Shown: positions 24,726 to 34,923, counted from the first letter of the stretch. The stretch is DNA of 64,000 bases from Marivirga salinae (GCF_030503855.1 NZ_CP129971.1:1743501-1807500); one strand, 5' to 3'. Translations and numbers: made by a program. The notes: generated from the letters alone by a model not told the origin.

Positions 24726-25568
24726 ATGGATGCTAAAGAACTATTTAACCAAACCACATTTGAATGCAGTAAGCTGATTACGAACCGATATAGTACGTCT
24801 TTCAGTTTGGGCATCAAAAGTCTTGATAAAAAATTTCATTATCCTATTTATGCTATTTATGGTTTTGTTCGCTATGCGGACGAAATTGTGGATACTTTTC
24901 ATGATAAAGATAAATCATCCCTTTTAAAAGAATTTAAGGCACAGACTTATGAAGCAATTGAAAATCAAATCAGTTTAAATCCTGTTTTGCATTGCTTTCA
25001 AATGGTAGTAAATGAATATCAAATAGATCATAAATTAATTGAAGCATTTCTGCATAGCATGGAAATGGATTTGTTGGATATTGACTATGAACAATCCTCT
25101 TATGAGGAATATATTTATGGCTCTGCAGAAGTAGTGGGTTTAATGTGCTTAAAGATTTTTTGTGAAGGTGATGAAGTGGAATATCAAAAGTTATTACCAT
25201 CTGCAAAAAGTTTAGGATCGGCTTTTCAGAAAGTCAATTTTCTACGAGATATCAAATCGGATTATTACGAAAGGGGTAGGGTTTACTTTCCTGGAGTAGA
25301 TTTTAATGATTTTTCAGCTTCGCATAAAGAAAAAATAGAGGCTGATATTCAAAAAGATTTTGATCATGCCTATGAAGGAATAGTGAAATTACCAAGAGGA
25401 GCGAGATGGGGTGTATACCTTGCTTATACTTATTATTTGAAATTATTTGATAAGATTAAGCGATTCCCACCTAATAAAATTTTGGAAGAAAGGGTAAGAG
25501 TTCCTGATTCAAAAAAACTATTTTTACTGTTGGGTAGTTATGTAAAACATCAGTTTAATACGCTTTAA
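24726..25568 (+). CDS. crtB: Phytoene synthase
   Basis: Condenses two geranylgeranyl diphosphates to phytoene, the first committed carotenoid step. 280 aa. The two aspartate-rich Mg2+ sites of the squalene/phytoene synthase fold are YADEIVD (first) and NFLRDIKSDYYERGRVYFP (second). SFSLGIKSL and AIYGFVRYADE match family blocks near the N-terminus. It lies 10 bases after crtI and 9 bases before ispH, clearly one operon. Confidence 0.95.
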   Translation: MDAKELFNQTTFECSKLITNRYSTSFSLGIKSLDKKFHYPIYAIYGFVRYADEIVDTFHDKDKSSLLKEFKAQTYEAIENQISLNPVLHCFQMVVNEYQIDHKLIEAFLHSMEMDLLDIDYEQSSYEEYIYGSAEVVGLMCLKIFCEGDEVEYQKLLPSAKSLGSAFQKVNFLRDIKSDYYERGRVYFPGVDFNDFSASHKEKIEADIQKDFDHAYEGIVKLPRGARWGVYLAYTYYLKLFDKIKRFPPNKILEERVRVPDSKKLFLLLGSYVKHQFNTL

Positions 25569-25577
25569 AATTCACTC

Positions 25578-26423
25578 ATGATGAACCTAAACGTTAAAAT
25601 AGATAATAGTTCTGGATTCTGCTTTGGCGTAGTATATGCTATCGAAATGGCAGAAGATATGCTAGATGAGCAAGGTTACCTTTTTTGTTTAGGTGATATT
25701 GTACATAATGATGAGGAGGTGAAAAGACTTGAGGCAAAGGGATTGAAAATTATCGATCGTGATGCTTTAAAAGAATTGAAGGATGAAAAAGTTTTAATTC
25801 GAGCTCATGGAGAACCTCCTTCCACCTATAAATTAGCAATTGAAAATAATCTTACTTTAGTAGATGCTTCTTGTCCTGTTGTATTGAAATTACAGAATAG
25901 GATTAAAAACTCCTTTGATAAAAAGGAACAAATATATATATACGGGAAGCATGGTCATGCAGAAGTTGAAGGTTTATTAGGACAAACCAATCAGGAAGCT
26001 GTTGTTTTTCAGGATATAACTGAATTGGATATTGACAGTCTGCCAAGGGAAATGACTTTATATAGCCAAACCACCAAAAGCACTGATAATTTCTATAAAA
26101 TCAAAGAAACTTTAACTGAAGCGGGTATAAGTGTAAATGCAAATGACACCATATGCCGACAAGTTTCCAATAGAGATAAAGAGCTTAGGTCATTTGCCGG
26201 AGAATTTGATAAAGTTATTTTCGTTTCAGGAACAAAATCATCTAACGGAAAGGTTCTATATAATGTATGCAAGGATAAAAATCCTAATACCTATTTCATT
26301 TCTAATATTACTGAATTAGAGAAAAACTGGTTTAGAGATAATGATTCAGTAGGAATTTGCGGTGCCACTTCCACTCCAATGTGGTTGATGGAGCAAGTTC
26401 GAGATGAATTATTGAAATATTAA
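25578..26423 (+). CDS. ispH: 4-hydroxy-3-methylbut-2-enyl diphosphate reductase
   Basis: Iron-sulfur enzyme making IPP and DMAPP in the last step of the MEP pathway. 281 aa. The three cluster cysteines are in GFCFGV (Cys15), DASCPVV and DTICRQVSNR. Conserved RAHGEPP, KHGHAEVEGL and YSQTTKST are also present. Its place between crtB and crtZ links precursor supply to pigment synthesis. dxs, the first enzyme of the same pathway, is at 34920-36845 on the other strand. Confidence 0.96.
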   Translation: MMNLNVKIDNSSGFCFGVVYAIEMAEDMLDEQGYLFCLGDIVHNDEEVKRLEAKGLKIIDRDALKELKDEKVLIRAHGEPPSTYKLAIENNLTLVDASCPVVLKLQNRIKNSFDKKEQIYIYGKHGHAEVEGLLGQTNQEAVVFQDITELDIDSLPREMTLYSQTTKSTDNFYKIKETLTEAGISVNANDTICRQVSNRDKELRSFAGEFDKVIFVSGTKSSNGKVLYNVCKDKNPNTYFISNITELEKNWFRDNDSVGICGATSTPMWLMEQVRDELLKY

Positions 26424-26447
26424 GCTTAATTTTGTAGAATATTCACC

Positions 26448-26933
26448 ATGTCAGAAGTCTTGACCATATTATTTTACACCTTTTTAATTGTAGGAACCTT
26501 CTTCTTTATGGAAGGAGTTGCTTGGTTTACCCATAAATACATCATGCATGGATTCCTATGGACATGGCACAAATCACATCATAAAGTACATAATCATAAA
26601 CTGGAAAGAAATGATTTGTTTGCAGTGGTGTTTAGCGTTCCTTCTGCAGCTTTGATTATGGCTGGAATTGAATTTCCAGAAGTGAGATGGTTATTATTTG
26701 TAGGAATAGGAGTAGCCTGCTATGGAGTATTCTACGTCTTATTCCATGATATTTTGGTGCACAGAAGAGTGAAACTAAAATTCAAAGCCAAAAATTCTTA
26801 CCTAAAAAGAATGATGAGAGCCCATTACATCCATCACGAAGTACACACAAAAGAAGGAGCTGAAGCTTTTGGTTTTCTATACGCCCCAAAAAAATACGAG
26901 CCCAAAGAAGAGAAAAGTAAATTAAAAGCTTAA
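26448..26933 (+). CDS. crtZ: Beta-carotene hydroxylase (fatty acid hydroxylase superfamily)
   Basis: Membrane di-iron hydroxylase adding 3-OH groups to beta-ionone rings, giving zeaxanthin. 161 aa with four hydrophobic segments. All histidine boxes are visible: HKYIMH, HKSHHKVH, HDILVHRR and HYIHHEVH. It is last in the crt operon, 24 bases after ispH. A possible internal -7 box (TAATTTTG, 26427-26434) precedes it. No lycopene cyclase (crtY) gene is in the window, although beta-carotene must be formed for this enzyme, so it should lie elsewhere. Confidence 0.93.
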   Translation: MSEVLTILFYTFLIVGTFFFMEGVAWFTHKYIMHGFLWTWHKSHHKVHNHKLERNDLFAVVFSVPSAALIMAGIEFPEVRWLLFVGIGVACYGVFYVLFHDILVHRRVKLKFKAKNSYLKRMMRAHYIHHEVHTKEGAEAFGFLYAPKKYEPKEEKSKLKA

Positions 26934-27011
26934 ATTTATAACCTGAGTTCGATTTTAATTTAGAATTCAGAACGCCTATAAATAATTTTTTCAAACTTAA
27001 AATCCTAAAAC

Positions 27012-27461
27012 ATGAAAAAGATATTCTTTAGTCTGTTTTTTATTGCATTGTGTTCACTTTCGGTAAGTGCTCAAGACTTAAATATGAAAGAAATGGTTTC
27101 TAAATTGCAGACTTATCTTAATGGTGTAGAAGAAAATGCAACTATTGCAATTAGCGATGAAGGAGTCGTTACATATACTAAAAGATATCGCGATGAAAAA
27201 AATAGCTATAGGGCAGTATTTCGATTATCTAATGTTAAGATTTCGTTAGAGGAGGTTAAAGAAGATAATCTAATTGAAGGTGAGCCTCAATATTATATGA
27301 AATTTGATTGTGAAAATAAAAAGGAACCATGTATCATTTATACTAAGCTCTCCGATGAATCTTCCACCAATTCTTACAAGTTTACAAATTTCCCTGTGTG
27401 GACTTTAGAAAATGGAGAAGATGCAGTAAATAAATTAAAAATGTTGAAATCTAAATTTTAA
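27012..27461 (+). CDS. Hypothetical secreted protein
   Basis: 149 aa with a clear signal peptide (KKIFFSLFFIALCSLSVSAQ, cleavage after SAQ). The mature part is a small alpha/beta or beta-rich domain with two cysteines (FDCENKKEPC) that could form a disulfide. I recognise no family. It lies 78 bases after crtZ and ends next to a convergent MarR-like gene. Function unknown. Confidence 0.7.
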   Translation: MKKIFFSLFFIALCSLSVSAQDLNMKEMVSKLQTYLNGVEENATIAISDEGVVTYTKRYRDEKNSYRAVFRLSNVKISLEEVKEDNLIEGEPQYYMKFDCENKKEPCIIYTKLSDESSTNSYKFTNFPVWTLENGEDAVNKLKMLKSKF

Positions 27462-27506
27462 GATTTAGTTTAAGGATGCAAATAAATGATTTGAAATGAG
27501 GAAGGT

Positions 27507-28160
27507 TTATTCTAATAAATCTTCCTTTAATTTTTCCCAATTTTCATTCTTATAATGCTCATAACAGTGTTGATGATACTTGTCAAGTTTAATAAGTGAA
27601 TCAAAAAGTTTTACTTTTTCAGTTTTATTCAAATTACCCACCAAATGTTTGCTGACCTCATTGGCCCGATTCATAACTGAAAAACTAGCTATTTTTCCCT
27701 TTTCAGTCAATTTCAAGTGCTTACTTCTCTTGTCAATTTCATTTGCTTTTTCTTCTAAGATTCCATTTTTCACTAGTCGTTTTATGGTTTCGAAAATAGT
27801 GGTTTTCTCTTGAAGCGAATGATTGGCAACTTCCGACTTACTACATCCTTCATGACTCATTACAAATAAAGCTACTCCAAATTCCGTTAAATTGTGGATA
27901 GTTTGATTGGCAAATGCTTTTTTCTCCCAAATCTGAGTAAAACTCATCATTCTTCCCCAAGCCCAACCAATATATTCATCTGGTGAATTCGCTGGAAATG
28001 GGAAAGGCATTTTTTTGCTCATTTGTTCTAATTCATTTCCAGTATTCTCTTCCTTTTCATCTTCGATCAAACTTTCCCCAAACTCACTCATAGTCGCATT
28101 CGGATTCTTTTTTAAGAAATCCTGGTAGAGTTGAAGCAGTTTAATTCCGTTATCTAACAT
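27507..28160 (-). CDS. MarR-family winged-helix transcriptional regulator
   Basis: 217-aa protein with a poorly conserved N-terminal 60 residues and a MarR-like winged helix at about 85-170. The recognition-helix region is SKSEVANHSLQEKTTIFETI and the wing is KRSKHLKLTEKGK. It is divergent from the TonB-dependent receptor at 28255. The shared 94-base region holds TAACA-aaaa-TGTTA (28199-28212), a possible operator for itself and the receptor. Ligand unknown. Confidence 0.8.
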   Translation of the reverse strand: MLDNGIKLLQLYQDFLKKNPNATMSEFGESLIEDEKEENTGNELEQMSKKMPFPFPANSPDEYIGWAWGRMMSFTQIWEKKAFANQTIHNLTEFGVALFVMSHEGCSKSEVANHSLQEKTTIFETIKRLVKNGILEEKANEIDKRSKHLKLTEKGKIASFSVMNRANEVSKHLVGNLNKTEKVKLFDSLIKLDKYHQHCYEHYKNENWEKLKEDLLE

Positions 28161-28198
28161 TTTCTGAAAAGTTTTATTCTAATATTAAAACAACCTTG

Positions 28199-28212
28199 TA
28201 ACAAAAATGTTA
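28199..28212. promoter_or_regulatory. Inverted repeat TAACA-aaaa-TGTTA between the MarR and TonB-receptor genes
   Basis: A 5-bp perfect inverted repeat with a 4-base spacer is centred in the divergent intergenic region. MarR proteins usually bind such short palindromes next to their own gene. The site is short and the DNA AT-rich, so chance is possible. Confidence 0.35.
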
Positions 28213-28254
28213 TGAATTTGTAATAATATTAAATCTTAAACTTAAATATTAAAA

Positions 28255-30642
28255 ATGAAACGTTACATTTTTGGATTAATAGGTGCTGTTATAGTTTTTA
28301 TGACTTTATCTCAATCACTTTTTGCACAAGGGAAGGCTAGTTTTGGCGGTTATGTAAGAGATGCTAAAACGGAGGAGCCTTTAATTGGAGCAACTGTAAT
28401 TATAGAAGGAACGGAATTAGGTGCAGTAACGAATGTTGAAGGCTACTATGAAATTAAAAATATAGAACCTAAATCTTATACTGTAACTGCTTCCTTTGTA
28501 GGATATAAAAATGCTTCGAAATTTAATGTGACAGTTCGCTCAGGTGGAATTCCTAATGTGAATTTTGAATTATCTGAGGATGTAGAGCAATTAGAAGGGG
28601 TTACCGTTCGAGCTAATCCCTTTAAGAAAAATGAAGAAACACCACTTTCAATTCAAAGATTATCCCCTGAGGAAATTGCTACCTATCCTGGGGGAAATAA
28701 CGATATAGCTAAAGTTGCACAGTCTTTACCTGGTGTTAGCGGTTCGGTTGGTGGTTTTCGAAATGATATTATTATCCGTGGGGGAGCTCCAAATGAAAAT
28801 GTGTATTACTTAGATGGGATTGAGATTCCCAACATCAATCATTTCAGTACTCAAGGAAGTGCTGGTGGTCCAGTAGGATTATTAAATGTATCCTTTTTCG
28901 AGGGTGTAACTTTATCTTCCAGTGCTTTTGCAAGCCAATATGATAATGTGCTTTCAGGAGTATTACAATTTGATCAAAGAGATGGAAACAGAAGAGAATT
29001 TAGAAATAATTTCAGATTGAGCAGTAGTGAAGCTGCCGTTACCACTGAAGGTCCTTTATTCAAAAAGAAAGATGAAGAAACTAGTAATACTTCATTTATT
29101 GCATCAGTGAGAAGATCATATTTACAATTATTATTTCAGGCTATTGATTTGCCATTTTTACCTGATTATTGGGATTATCAATATAAATTGACTCATAAAT
29201 TTGATGATTATAATGAGCTAATTTTCACGGGTGTGGGTTCTCTTGATGATTTGACCATCAATGCCCCAGATGATTTTGATGCTGAGCAACAAGCTGTTTT
29301 AGACCAAATACCTGTCATTCAACAGTGGAGCACTACTTCAGGCTTAAGCTGGAAACGTAGGTTTAAAGATAATTCTGGTTTTATGACTACTGCTTTGAGC
29401 ACTAATATTTTGAATAACCAATTCGAACAATTTGAAGATAATGTAAATCAGGAAGGATTGGTATTTAGCAATAATTCTCAGGAGCAGGAAATAAAATTAC
29501 GCTACAATTTGACCAAATTCATGGAAGATTGGACTTTCAATACAGGTTTTATAGTGCAAGAGGCCATTTATTCTAATAATTCTGAATTGATAGATGAAAA
29601 CAGAGGTTTTGATTATGAAAATAGCTTGAATTTTACACGTTATGGTTTAAATGCCCAGGCTTCTCGAAATTTTGTGAATGACAGATTAGGAGTTTCTGCT
29701 GGCTTTAGAGTGGATGGAAATACTTTTACTGAAACAGGAAATGAAATTTACAGAACATTTAGTCCTAGGTTCTCTGCATCTTATACCTTTGATGAAAAAA
29801 GGAAATGGACTGTAAATGCATCAGTAGGTAGATATTATAAAATACCTCCTTATACTATTTTAGGATTCACCGATCAAAATAATACTTACGCCAATAAAGA
29901 TGCTGAGTATATCCAAAGCGACCATTTGGTAGCAGGAATTGAATATTTGGTAACTCCATCATCTAGATTTAGCATAGAAGGTTTTTATAAGAAATACGAT
30001 AATTATCCAGTTTCTGTAGTGGATAGTGTTTCTCTGGCTAATTTGGGAGGAGGATTTTCAGTATTGGGAAATGAAAATATTGAAAGTGTAGGTTTAGGTA
30101 GAACTTATGGGATGGAGTTTCTTTATCAACGAAAGCTGACTAAAGACTTTTACGCAATATTGGCTTATACGCTATATAGAAGTGAATTTACCGGGTTTGA
30201 TAAAAATGAATATTTGCGTTCAACTTGGGATAATAGAAATTTATTGACTTTCACAGGAGGTTATAAGTTTGGAAATAACTGGGAAGTTAGTGCAAGGGTT
30301 CGCTATTTGGGTAAAACACCATTGGCACCAGTCGATCAAGAAGCTACACTACAGTCTTATCCTACTATTATTAGAGATTATTCTAGACAAGGAGATTTGC
30401 TTTTAGATCCATTTAATCAAACCGATATCAGGATTGATAAAAAGTGGAACTTTGATAACTGGACTTTCAATATCTTTTTTGAAGTACAAAATGCTTTTGT
30501 ACAAAATCTGCCTTCAGAGCCTAATTTTGGGTTAAGAAGAAATGATAATGGCGAAATACAACAACCTCGCGAATTAGTACGTATTGCAGATGTAAGTAAT
30601 AGTTCTTTATTACCTAATCTAGGTATAGTAATTGATTTTTAA
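28255..30642 (+). CDS. TonB-dependent outer-membrane receptor with carboxypeptidase-like N-terminal domain
   Basis: 795-aa outer-membrane receptor. The signal peptide (LIGAVIVFMTLSQSLFAQ) is followed by a CarboxypepD_reg-like domain (about 27-115; GYVRDAKTEEPLIGATVIIE), a plug (about 130-240; NDIIIRGGAPNENVYYLDGI) and a beta-barrel ending LGIVIDF. No SusD-like partner gene follows, so a glycan-type SusCD pair is unlikely. The substrate could be a siderophore, a metal chelate or a peptide. It is divergent from a MarR-like regulator that may control it. Confidence 0.92.
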   Translation: MKRYIFGLIGAVIVFMTLSQSLFAQGKASFGGYVRDAKTEEPLIGATVIIEGTELGAVTNVEGYYEIKNIEPKSYTVTASFVGYKNASKFNVTVRSGGIPNVNFELSEDVEQLEGVTVRANPFKKNEETPLSIQRLSPEEIATYPGGNNDIAKVAQSLPGVSGSVGGFRNDIIIRGGAPNENVYYLDGIEIPNINHFSTQGSAGGPVGLLNVSFFEGVTLSSSAFASQYDNVLSGVLQFDQRDGNRREFRNNFRLSSSEAAVTTEGPLFKKKDEETSNTSFIASVRRSYLQLLFQAIDLPFLPDYWDYQYKLTHKFDDYNELIFTGVGSLDDLTINAPDDFDAEQQAVLDQIPVIQQWSTTSGLSWKRRFKDNSGFMTTALSTNILNNQFEQFEDNVNQEGLVFSNNSQEQEIKLRYNLTKFMEDWTFNTGFIVQEAIYSNNSELIDENRGFDYENSLNFTRYGLNAQASRNFVNDRLGVSAGFRVDGNTFTETGNEIYRTFSPRFSASYTFDEKRKWTVNASVGRYYKIPPYTILGFTDQNNTYANKDAEYIQSDHLVAGIEYLVTPSSRFSIEGFYKKYDNYPVSVVDSVSLANLGGGFSVLGNENIESVGLGRTYGMEFLYQRKLTKDFYAILAYTLYRSEFTGFDKNEYLRSTWDNRNLLTFTGGYKFGNNWEVSARVRYLGKTPLAPVDQEATLQSYPTIIRDYSRQGDLLLDPFNQTDIRIDKKWNFDNWTFNIFFEVQNAFVQNLPSEPNFGLRRNDNGEIQQPRELVRIADVSNSSLLPNLGIVIDF

Positions 30643-30761
30643 ATTAAAGCTTTCTGATCTTAATTTCTATCAAATATTAGTTTAATTTTGACCTAAAATT
30701 TATTTTGGAATCTGATATATTTTTAGATTTCAATGTCATTTAACCAAAATATAAATATTAA

Positions 30762-32060
30762 ATGAAAATAGCAGTAGTAGGTACAGGTTATGTAGGATTA
30801 GTAACGGGAACATGTTTTGCAGAAACAGGAAATCACGTTACCTGTGTAGATATAGATGAAGCCAAAGTACAGAAATTACAATCCGGTAAAGTGACCATTT
30901 ATGAGCCGGGTCTTGAAGTGATATTCGAAAGAAATGTTAAACAAAACAGATTAGATTTCACAACAAACCTTAAAGAAGGAATTAAAGATGCTGAGGTGAT
31001 TTTCTTAGCCTTACCAACTCCTCCAGGTGGAGATGGAGCAGCAGATTTACAATATGTTTTAAAAGTAGCAGATGACTTGGGTCACATACTAGAAAATTAT
31101 GCTGTAATAGTAGATAAAAGTACTGTTCCTGTAGGAACTGCAGATAAAGTGCATGCTGCTATCTCAAAAAATGCCAAAGTAGATTTTGATGTAGTCTCCA
31201 ATCCAGAATTCCTGAGAGAGGGCGTTGCAGTGGAAGATTTCATGAAACCTGATAGGGTAGTGATAGGAACTCAATCTGCTAAAGCGACCAAAATCATGGA
31301 GAGACTTTATGCTCCATTGGTACGTCAAGGTAATCCTGTCATTTTTATGGATGAGAAGTCAGCTGAGTTGACTAAATATGCAGCCAATTCATTTTTGGCT
31401 ACCAAGATTACTTTCATGAACGAGATCGCCAATCTTTGTGAAAAACTAGGTGCCAATGTAGACATGGTGCGTAAAGGAATCGGAACCGATACCAGAATTG
31501 GGAAAAGATTTCTTTTTGCAGGAATCGGATATGGTGGAAGCTGTTTTCCAAAAGATGTTCAAGCATTGGCAAAATCTGCCAAAGATGTAAATTATGATTT
31601 CAAGATATTGAATGCCGTAATGGATGTGAATACTACCCAGAAAACGCGTTTGATGGATAACTTAAATGGCTATTTTAAAAATGATTTAAAGGGCAAAACG
31701 ATTGCTATGTGGGGATTGGCTTTTAAACCCAATACAGATGATATTAGAGAAGCACCTGCATTGTACAATATAGAAGCTTTAATTGAAGCTGGAGCAAAAG
31801 TGCAAGCTTATGATCCTGAGGCTATGGAAAATGTAAAAGATCAGATAGGTGATAAAATCACTTATGCCGATAATCCAAATGATGCTTTAAAAGGAGCAGA
31901 TGCTTTAATGATTATGACAGAATGGCCAGTATTCAGAACCCCTGATTTCAATATCATCAAAAAGGAATTAAAAGACCCTTTGATTTTGGATGGGAGAAAT
32001 TTATATGAGGTAGAGCAAATGAAAGAATTAGGCTTTACATATTTCAGCATAGGAAGGTAA
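30762..32060 (+). CDS. ugd: UDP-glucose 6-dehydrogenase
   Basis: Oxidises UDP-glucose to UDP-glucuronate with two NAD+. 432 aa. The N-terminal Rossmann motif is [19 protein letters not shown], and the catalytic cysteine lies in [16 protein letters not shown]. The C-terminal UDP-binding domain starts near [20 protein letters not shown]. It is first of a three-gene operon with the UDP-glucuronate decarboxylase and an epimerase, five bases ahead of the next gene. The products would feed capsule, exopolysaccharide or LPS synthesis. Confidence 0.96.
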   Translation: MKIAVVGTGYVGLVTGTCFAETGNHVTCVDIDEAKVQKLQSGKVTIYEPGLEVIFERNVKQNRLDFTTNLKEGIKDAEVIFLALPTPPGGDGAADLQYVLKVADDLGHILENYAVIVDKSTVPVGTADKVHAAISKNAKVDFDVVSNPEFLREGVAVEDFMKPDRVVIGTQSAKATKIMERLYAPLVRQGNPVIFMDEKSAELTKYAANSFLATKITFMNEIANLCEKLGANVDMVRKGIGTDTRIGKRFLFAGIGYGGSCFPKDVQALAKSAKDVNYDFKILNAVMDVNTTQKTRLMDNLNGYFKNDLKGKTIAMWGLAFKPNTDDIREAPALYNIEALIEAGAKVQAYDPEAMENVKDQIGDKITYADNPNDALKGADALMIMTEWPVFRTPDFNIIKKELKDPLILDGRNLYEVEQMKELGFTYFSIGR

Positions 32061-32065
32061 GGATT

Positions 32066-33058
32066 ATGGCTAAAGAAAGAGTATTAATTACTGGAGCAGC
32101 AGGATTTTTAGGTTCGCATTTGTGTGATAGATTCATCAAAGAAGGCTATGATGTAATTGGAATGGATAACCTGATCACAGGGTCTATGGACAATATTGCC
32201 CATCTGATGGGGAAGGAGAATTTCGAATTTTATCATCATGATGTATCTAAATATGTTCACGTTTCCGGTGATTTGAAATATATTCTGCATTTTGCTTCTC
32301 CTGCAAGTCCGATTGATTACCTAAAAATTCCTATTCAGACTTTGAAAGTAGGGGCTCATGGAACGCATAACTTATTAGGCCTTGCCAAAGATAAAAAAGC
32401 ACGAATTTTGGTGGCTTCTACTTCAGAAGTTTATGGTGATCCGCTGGTGCATCCGCAAACTGAAGATTATTACGGTAATGTGAATCCTATTGGGCCCAGA
32501 GGTGTGTATGATGAAGCCAAACGCTTTATGGAATCCATTACGATGGCATACCACACTTATCATCAATTAGAAACCCGTATTGTAAGAATTTTCAATACCT
32601 ATGGCCCTAGAATGAGGCTGAATGACGGTAGGGTATTGCCTGCTTTTATTGGGCAAGCCTTAAGGGGAGAAGATTTAACCATTTTTGGAGATGGTTCACA
32701 GACCCGTTCATTCTGTTATGTGGATGATTTGGTTGAAGGAATTTATAGATTATTGTTGAGTGATCATTCTTATCCAGTCAATGTGGGAAATCCTGATGAG
32801 ATTACGATTTCGGAATTTGCTGAAGAAATCATTAAATTGACGGGAACTAAGCAAAAAGTTATTTATAAAGATCTTCCAAAAGATGATCCAAAGAAAAGGC
32901 AGCCAGACATTACTAAAGCTAAAGAACTGTTAGGATGGGAGCCAAAGGTCAACAGACAGGAAGGTTTGAAGATTACTTATGAATACTTTAAATCTTTAGA
33001 TAAGGAAAAGCTTTTCCAAAAGGAGCATAAAGATTTTGAAAAATATATAGTAAAATAA
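32066..33058 (+). CDS. UDP-glucuronate decarboxylase (UDP-xylose synthase)
   Basis: Short-chain dehydrogenase (330 aa) converting UDP-glucuronate to UDP-xylose. The NAD site is [15 protein letters not shown]. The catalytic Y-x3-K is in [14 protein letters not shown], and [13 protein letters not shown] with [10 protein letters not shown] is characteristic of UXS enzymes. Its substrate is made by the gene just upstream. Its last base is the first base of galE (TAATG), so translation is probably coupled. Confidence 0.93.
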   Translation: MAKERVLITGAAGFLGSHLCDRFIKEGYDVIGMDNLITGSMDNIAHLMGKENFEFYHHDVSKYVHVSGDLKYILHFASPASPIDYLKIPIQTLKVGAHGTHNLLGLAKDKKARILVASTSEVYGDPLVHPQTEDYYGNVNPIGPRGVYDEAKRFMESITMAYHTYHQLETRIVRIFNTYGPRMRLNDGRVLPAFIGQALRGEDLTIFGDGSQTRSFCYVDDLVEGIYRLLLSDHSYPVNVGNPDEITISEFAEEIIKLTGTKQKVIYKDLPKDDPKKRQPDITKAKELLGWEPKVNRQEGLKITYEYFKSLDKEKLFQKEHKDFEKYIVK

Positions 33059-34080
33059 TGGCAAACAAAGTACTGGTTACGGGTGGATTAGGTTATATAG
33101 GTTCTCATACTGTGGTAGAATTGATGAATCAAGGCTATGAACCTTTAATTATTGATAATCTTTCTAACAGCGATATATCAATTTTAGAAAGAATAGAGAA
33201 AATCACCGGTAAGCGGCCTGAATTTCAACAAGTTGAAATGCGGGATAAGGAGCAATTGCAGGAAGTCTTCTGGAGTAACAATAATCAAATAGTAGGAGTA
33301 ATTCATTTTGCAGCCGTATTGTTGGTAGGAGAATCAGTAGAACAGCCATTACATTACTATTATAATAACCTGACATCCACTATCAATTTACTGGAGTGTA
33401 TGAATGAGTTTGATGTCAAACCTATCGTTTTTTCATCCTCATGCACAGTTTATGGTAATCCAGATCAATTGCCTGTAAGTGAAGATGCACCTATTAAACC
33501 CGCTATTTCTCCTTACGGGAATACTAAGAAAGTTTGTGAAGATATTTTAAAAGATTCCAGTATTGCTCATCCTATTAAAGTGGTTTCTTTAAGATATTTC
33601 AATCCAATTGGAGCTCACGAATCTTCTTTGATTGGAGAGTTTCAGTCTGGTCCGCCTCATCATTTAGTGCCTTTTATTACCGAAACTGCAACTGGGAAAA
33701 GAGAAAAGCTCAATATTTTTGGGGGTGATTGGAATACTTCTGATGGTACTTGTGTAAGAGATTATATTCATGTTTCGGACGTAGCAGAAGCTCATATCAA
33801 TGCTATGGAATATGCTATAAAGCAATCTGATAATTCATTTAAAGTATTCAATATTGGTTCGGGGGATGGGTATTCAGTCCTAGAGATGGTCAAAAGTTTT
33901 GAAAAGACCACTGGGATGAAAGTCCCCTATGAGATAGTAGACAGACGACCAGGAGATGTAGAGGCTGTTTATGCTGACACAACTAAAGCAACCCAAGAGA
34001 TAGGTTTTAAAACCAAAAGAAACTTGGATGAGATGCTCAAATCGGCTTGGGATTGGGAACAAGCTTTAGCTAAAGAATAA
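33058..34080 (+). CDS. galE: UDP-glucose 4-epimerase family protein
   Basis: NAD-dependent extended SDR (340 aa) of the GalE group. The Rossmann motif is VTGGLGYIGSHTVVEL, the catalytic Y-x3-K is in SPYGNTKKVCE, and SSSCTVYGNPDQLPV and VRDYIHVSDVAEAH are GalE signatures. The one-base overlap with the decarboxylase gene suggests it may act on UDP-xylose or UDP-glucuronate (4-epimerisation to UDP-arabinose or UDP-galacturonate) as well as UDP-glucose. Sequence alone cannot separate these. Confidence 0.9.
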   Translation: MANKVLVTGGLGYIGSHTVVELMNQGYEPLIIDNLSNSDISILERIEKITGKRPEFQQVEMRDKEQLQEVFWSNNNQIVGVIHFAAVLLVGESVEQPLHYYYNNLTSTINLLECMNEFDVKPIVFSSSCTVYGNPDQLPVSEDAPIKPAISPYGNTKKVCEDILKDSSIAHPIKVVSLRYFNPIGAHESSLIGEFQSGPPHHLVPFITETATGKREKLNIFGGDWNTSDGTCVRDYIHVSDVAEAHINAMEYAIKQSDNSFKVFNIGSGDGYSVLEMVKSFEKTTGMKVPYEIVDRRPGDVEAVYADTTKATQEIGFKTKRNLDEMLKSAWDWEQALAKE

Positions 34081-34149
34081 TTACGAATTAAGGTTCTTTC
34101 GATTTATTGATTAAAGATATATATGACCAATTGTCAACTGTCTTTATTC

Positions 34150-34923
34150 TCACTTATGAGTAACTTCTATAAACTTTGAGATAGCTTGAAATACTTCTTC
34201 TTCCTCTTCAAACATTCCCATATGACCAGTTCTAGGTAAGTTTTTTAAATAAGGGTGTTTCATGTACTTAATTTGGGATTTACTTAAAGCAACAGGAATG
34301 CTGCTATCTTTTTCTCCGTAAACAAATAATATAGAACCCTCAAATTCTTTTATGAAATCCAAGCTGTCACTACGATCACGCATAGCCAACATATAATCGG
34401 TTAGTGTTTTTTCAGGAATTTTGCTCCCTTCATCTACTATTGATTGGATAGTATCTTTTAATTTATCTCGATGGCTATCATCAAAAAGCATAGGGACAAA
34501 GCTTTCAATAAATTTAGCTACACCATGCTTTTGAATAAACTCAATTGATTTTTCTCTACCTTCCTTTTTCTCGTCCGAATCGGCTAAAGCTGTAGAGTGA
34601 ATAAGACCAATGTGAGAAACAATATTAGGAAATCTTTTAGCTATTTCGAGTGTGACATATCCACCCAATGAATGTCCCATAATTATGCATTCAGACACAT
34701 TAAGTCTTTTTAGGCAATCATAAATGGAATTAGCTACCATATCAAGACTTAGCTCATAGGGTAAGCTATCACTCTTTCCAAAACCGGGCAAATCAGGTGT
34801 GATTACCTTGTATTTGTCAGATAATCTTTCTCTGTAATGGTTCCAAATTTTATGGGTTTCCCCATAGCCGTGTAAAAAAACTACCGGATAACCTTTTCCG
34901 GAGACTTCATAGTGAATGGTCAT
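34150..34923 (-). CDS. Alpha/beta hydrolase
   Basis: 257-aa cytosolic alpha/beta-hydrolase. The oxyanion region is VVFLHGYGETHKIWNHY, the nucleophile elbow is GHSLGGYV (Ser), the acid is in VYGEKDSSIPV and the histidine in LPRTGHMGMFEE. The start overlaps the dxs stop by four bases (ATGA), so it is translated together with dxs. Whether it acts in isoprenoid metabolism is unknown; the order may only be historical. Substrate unknown. Confidence 0.9.
   Translation of the reverse strand: MTIHYEVSGKGYPVVFLHGYGETHKIWNHYRERLSDKYKVITPDLPGFGKSDSLPYELSLDMVANSIYDCLKRLNVSECIIMGHSLGGYVTLEIAKRFPNIVSHIGLIHSTALADSDEKKEGREKSIEFIQKHGVAKFIESFVPMLFDDSHRDKLKDTIQSIVDEGSKIPEKTLTDYMLAMRDRSDSLDFIKEFEGSILFVYGEKDSSIPVALSKSQIKYMKHPYLKNLPRTGHMGMFEEEEEVFQAISKFIEVTHK

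Noticed and set aside
26427..26434. Internal promoter (TAATTTTG) before crtZ
   Set aside because: Only a -7-like box is present with no TTTG at the right distance, and such sequences are frequent in AT-rich DNA.
23240..26933. Possible recent horizontal transfer of the carotenoid cluster
   Set aside because: Base and codon use look the same as in neighbouring genes, and ispH is a core gene; no mobile element or tRNA flanks the cluster.
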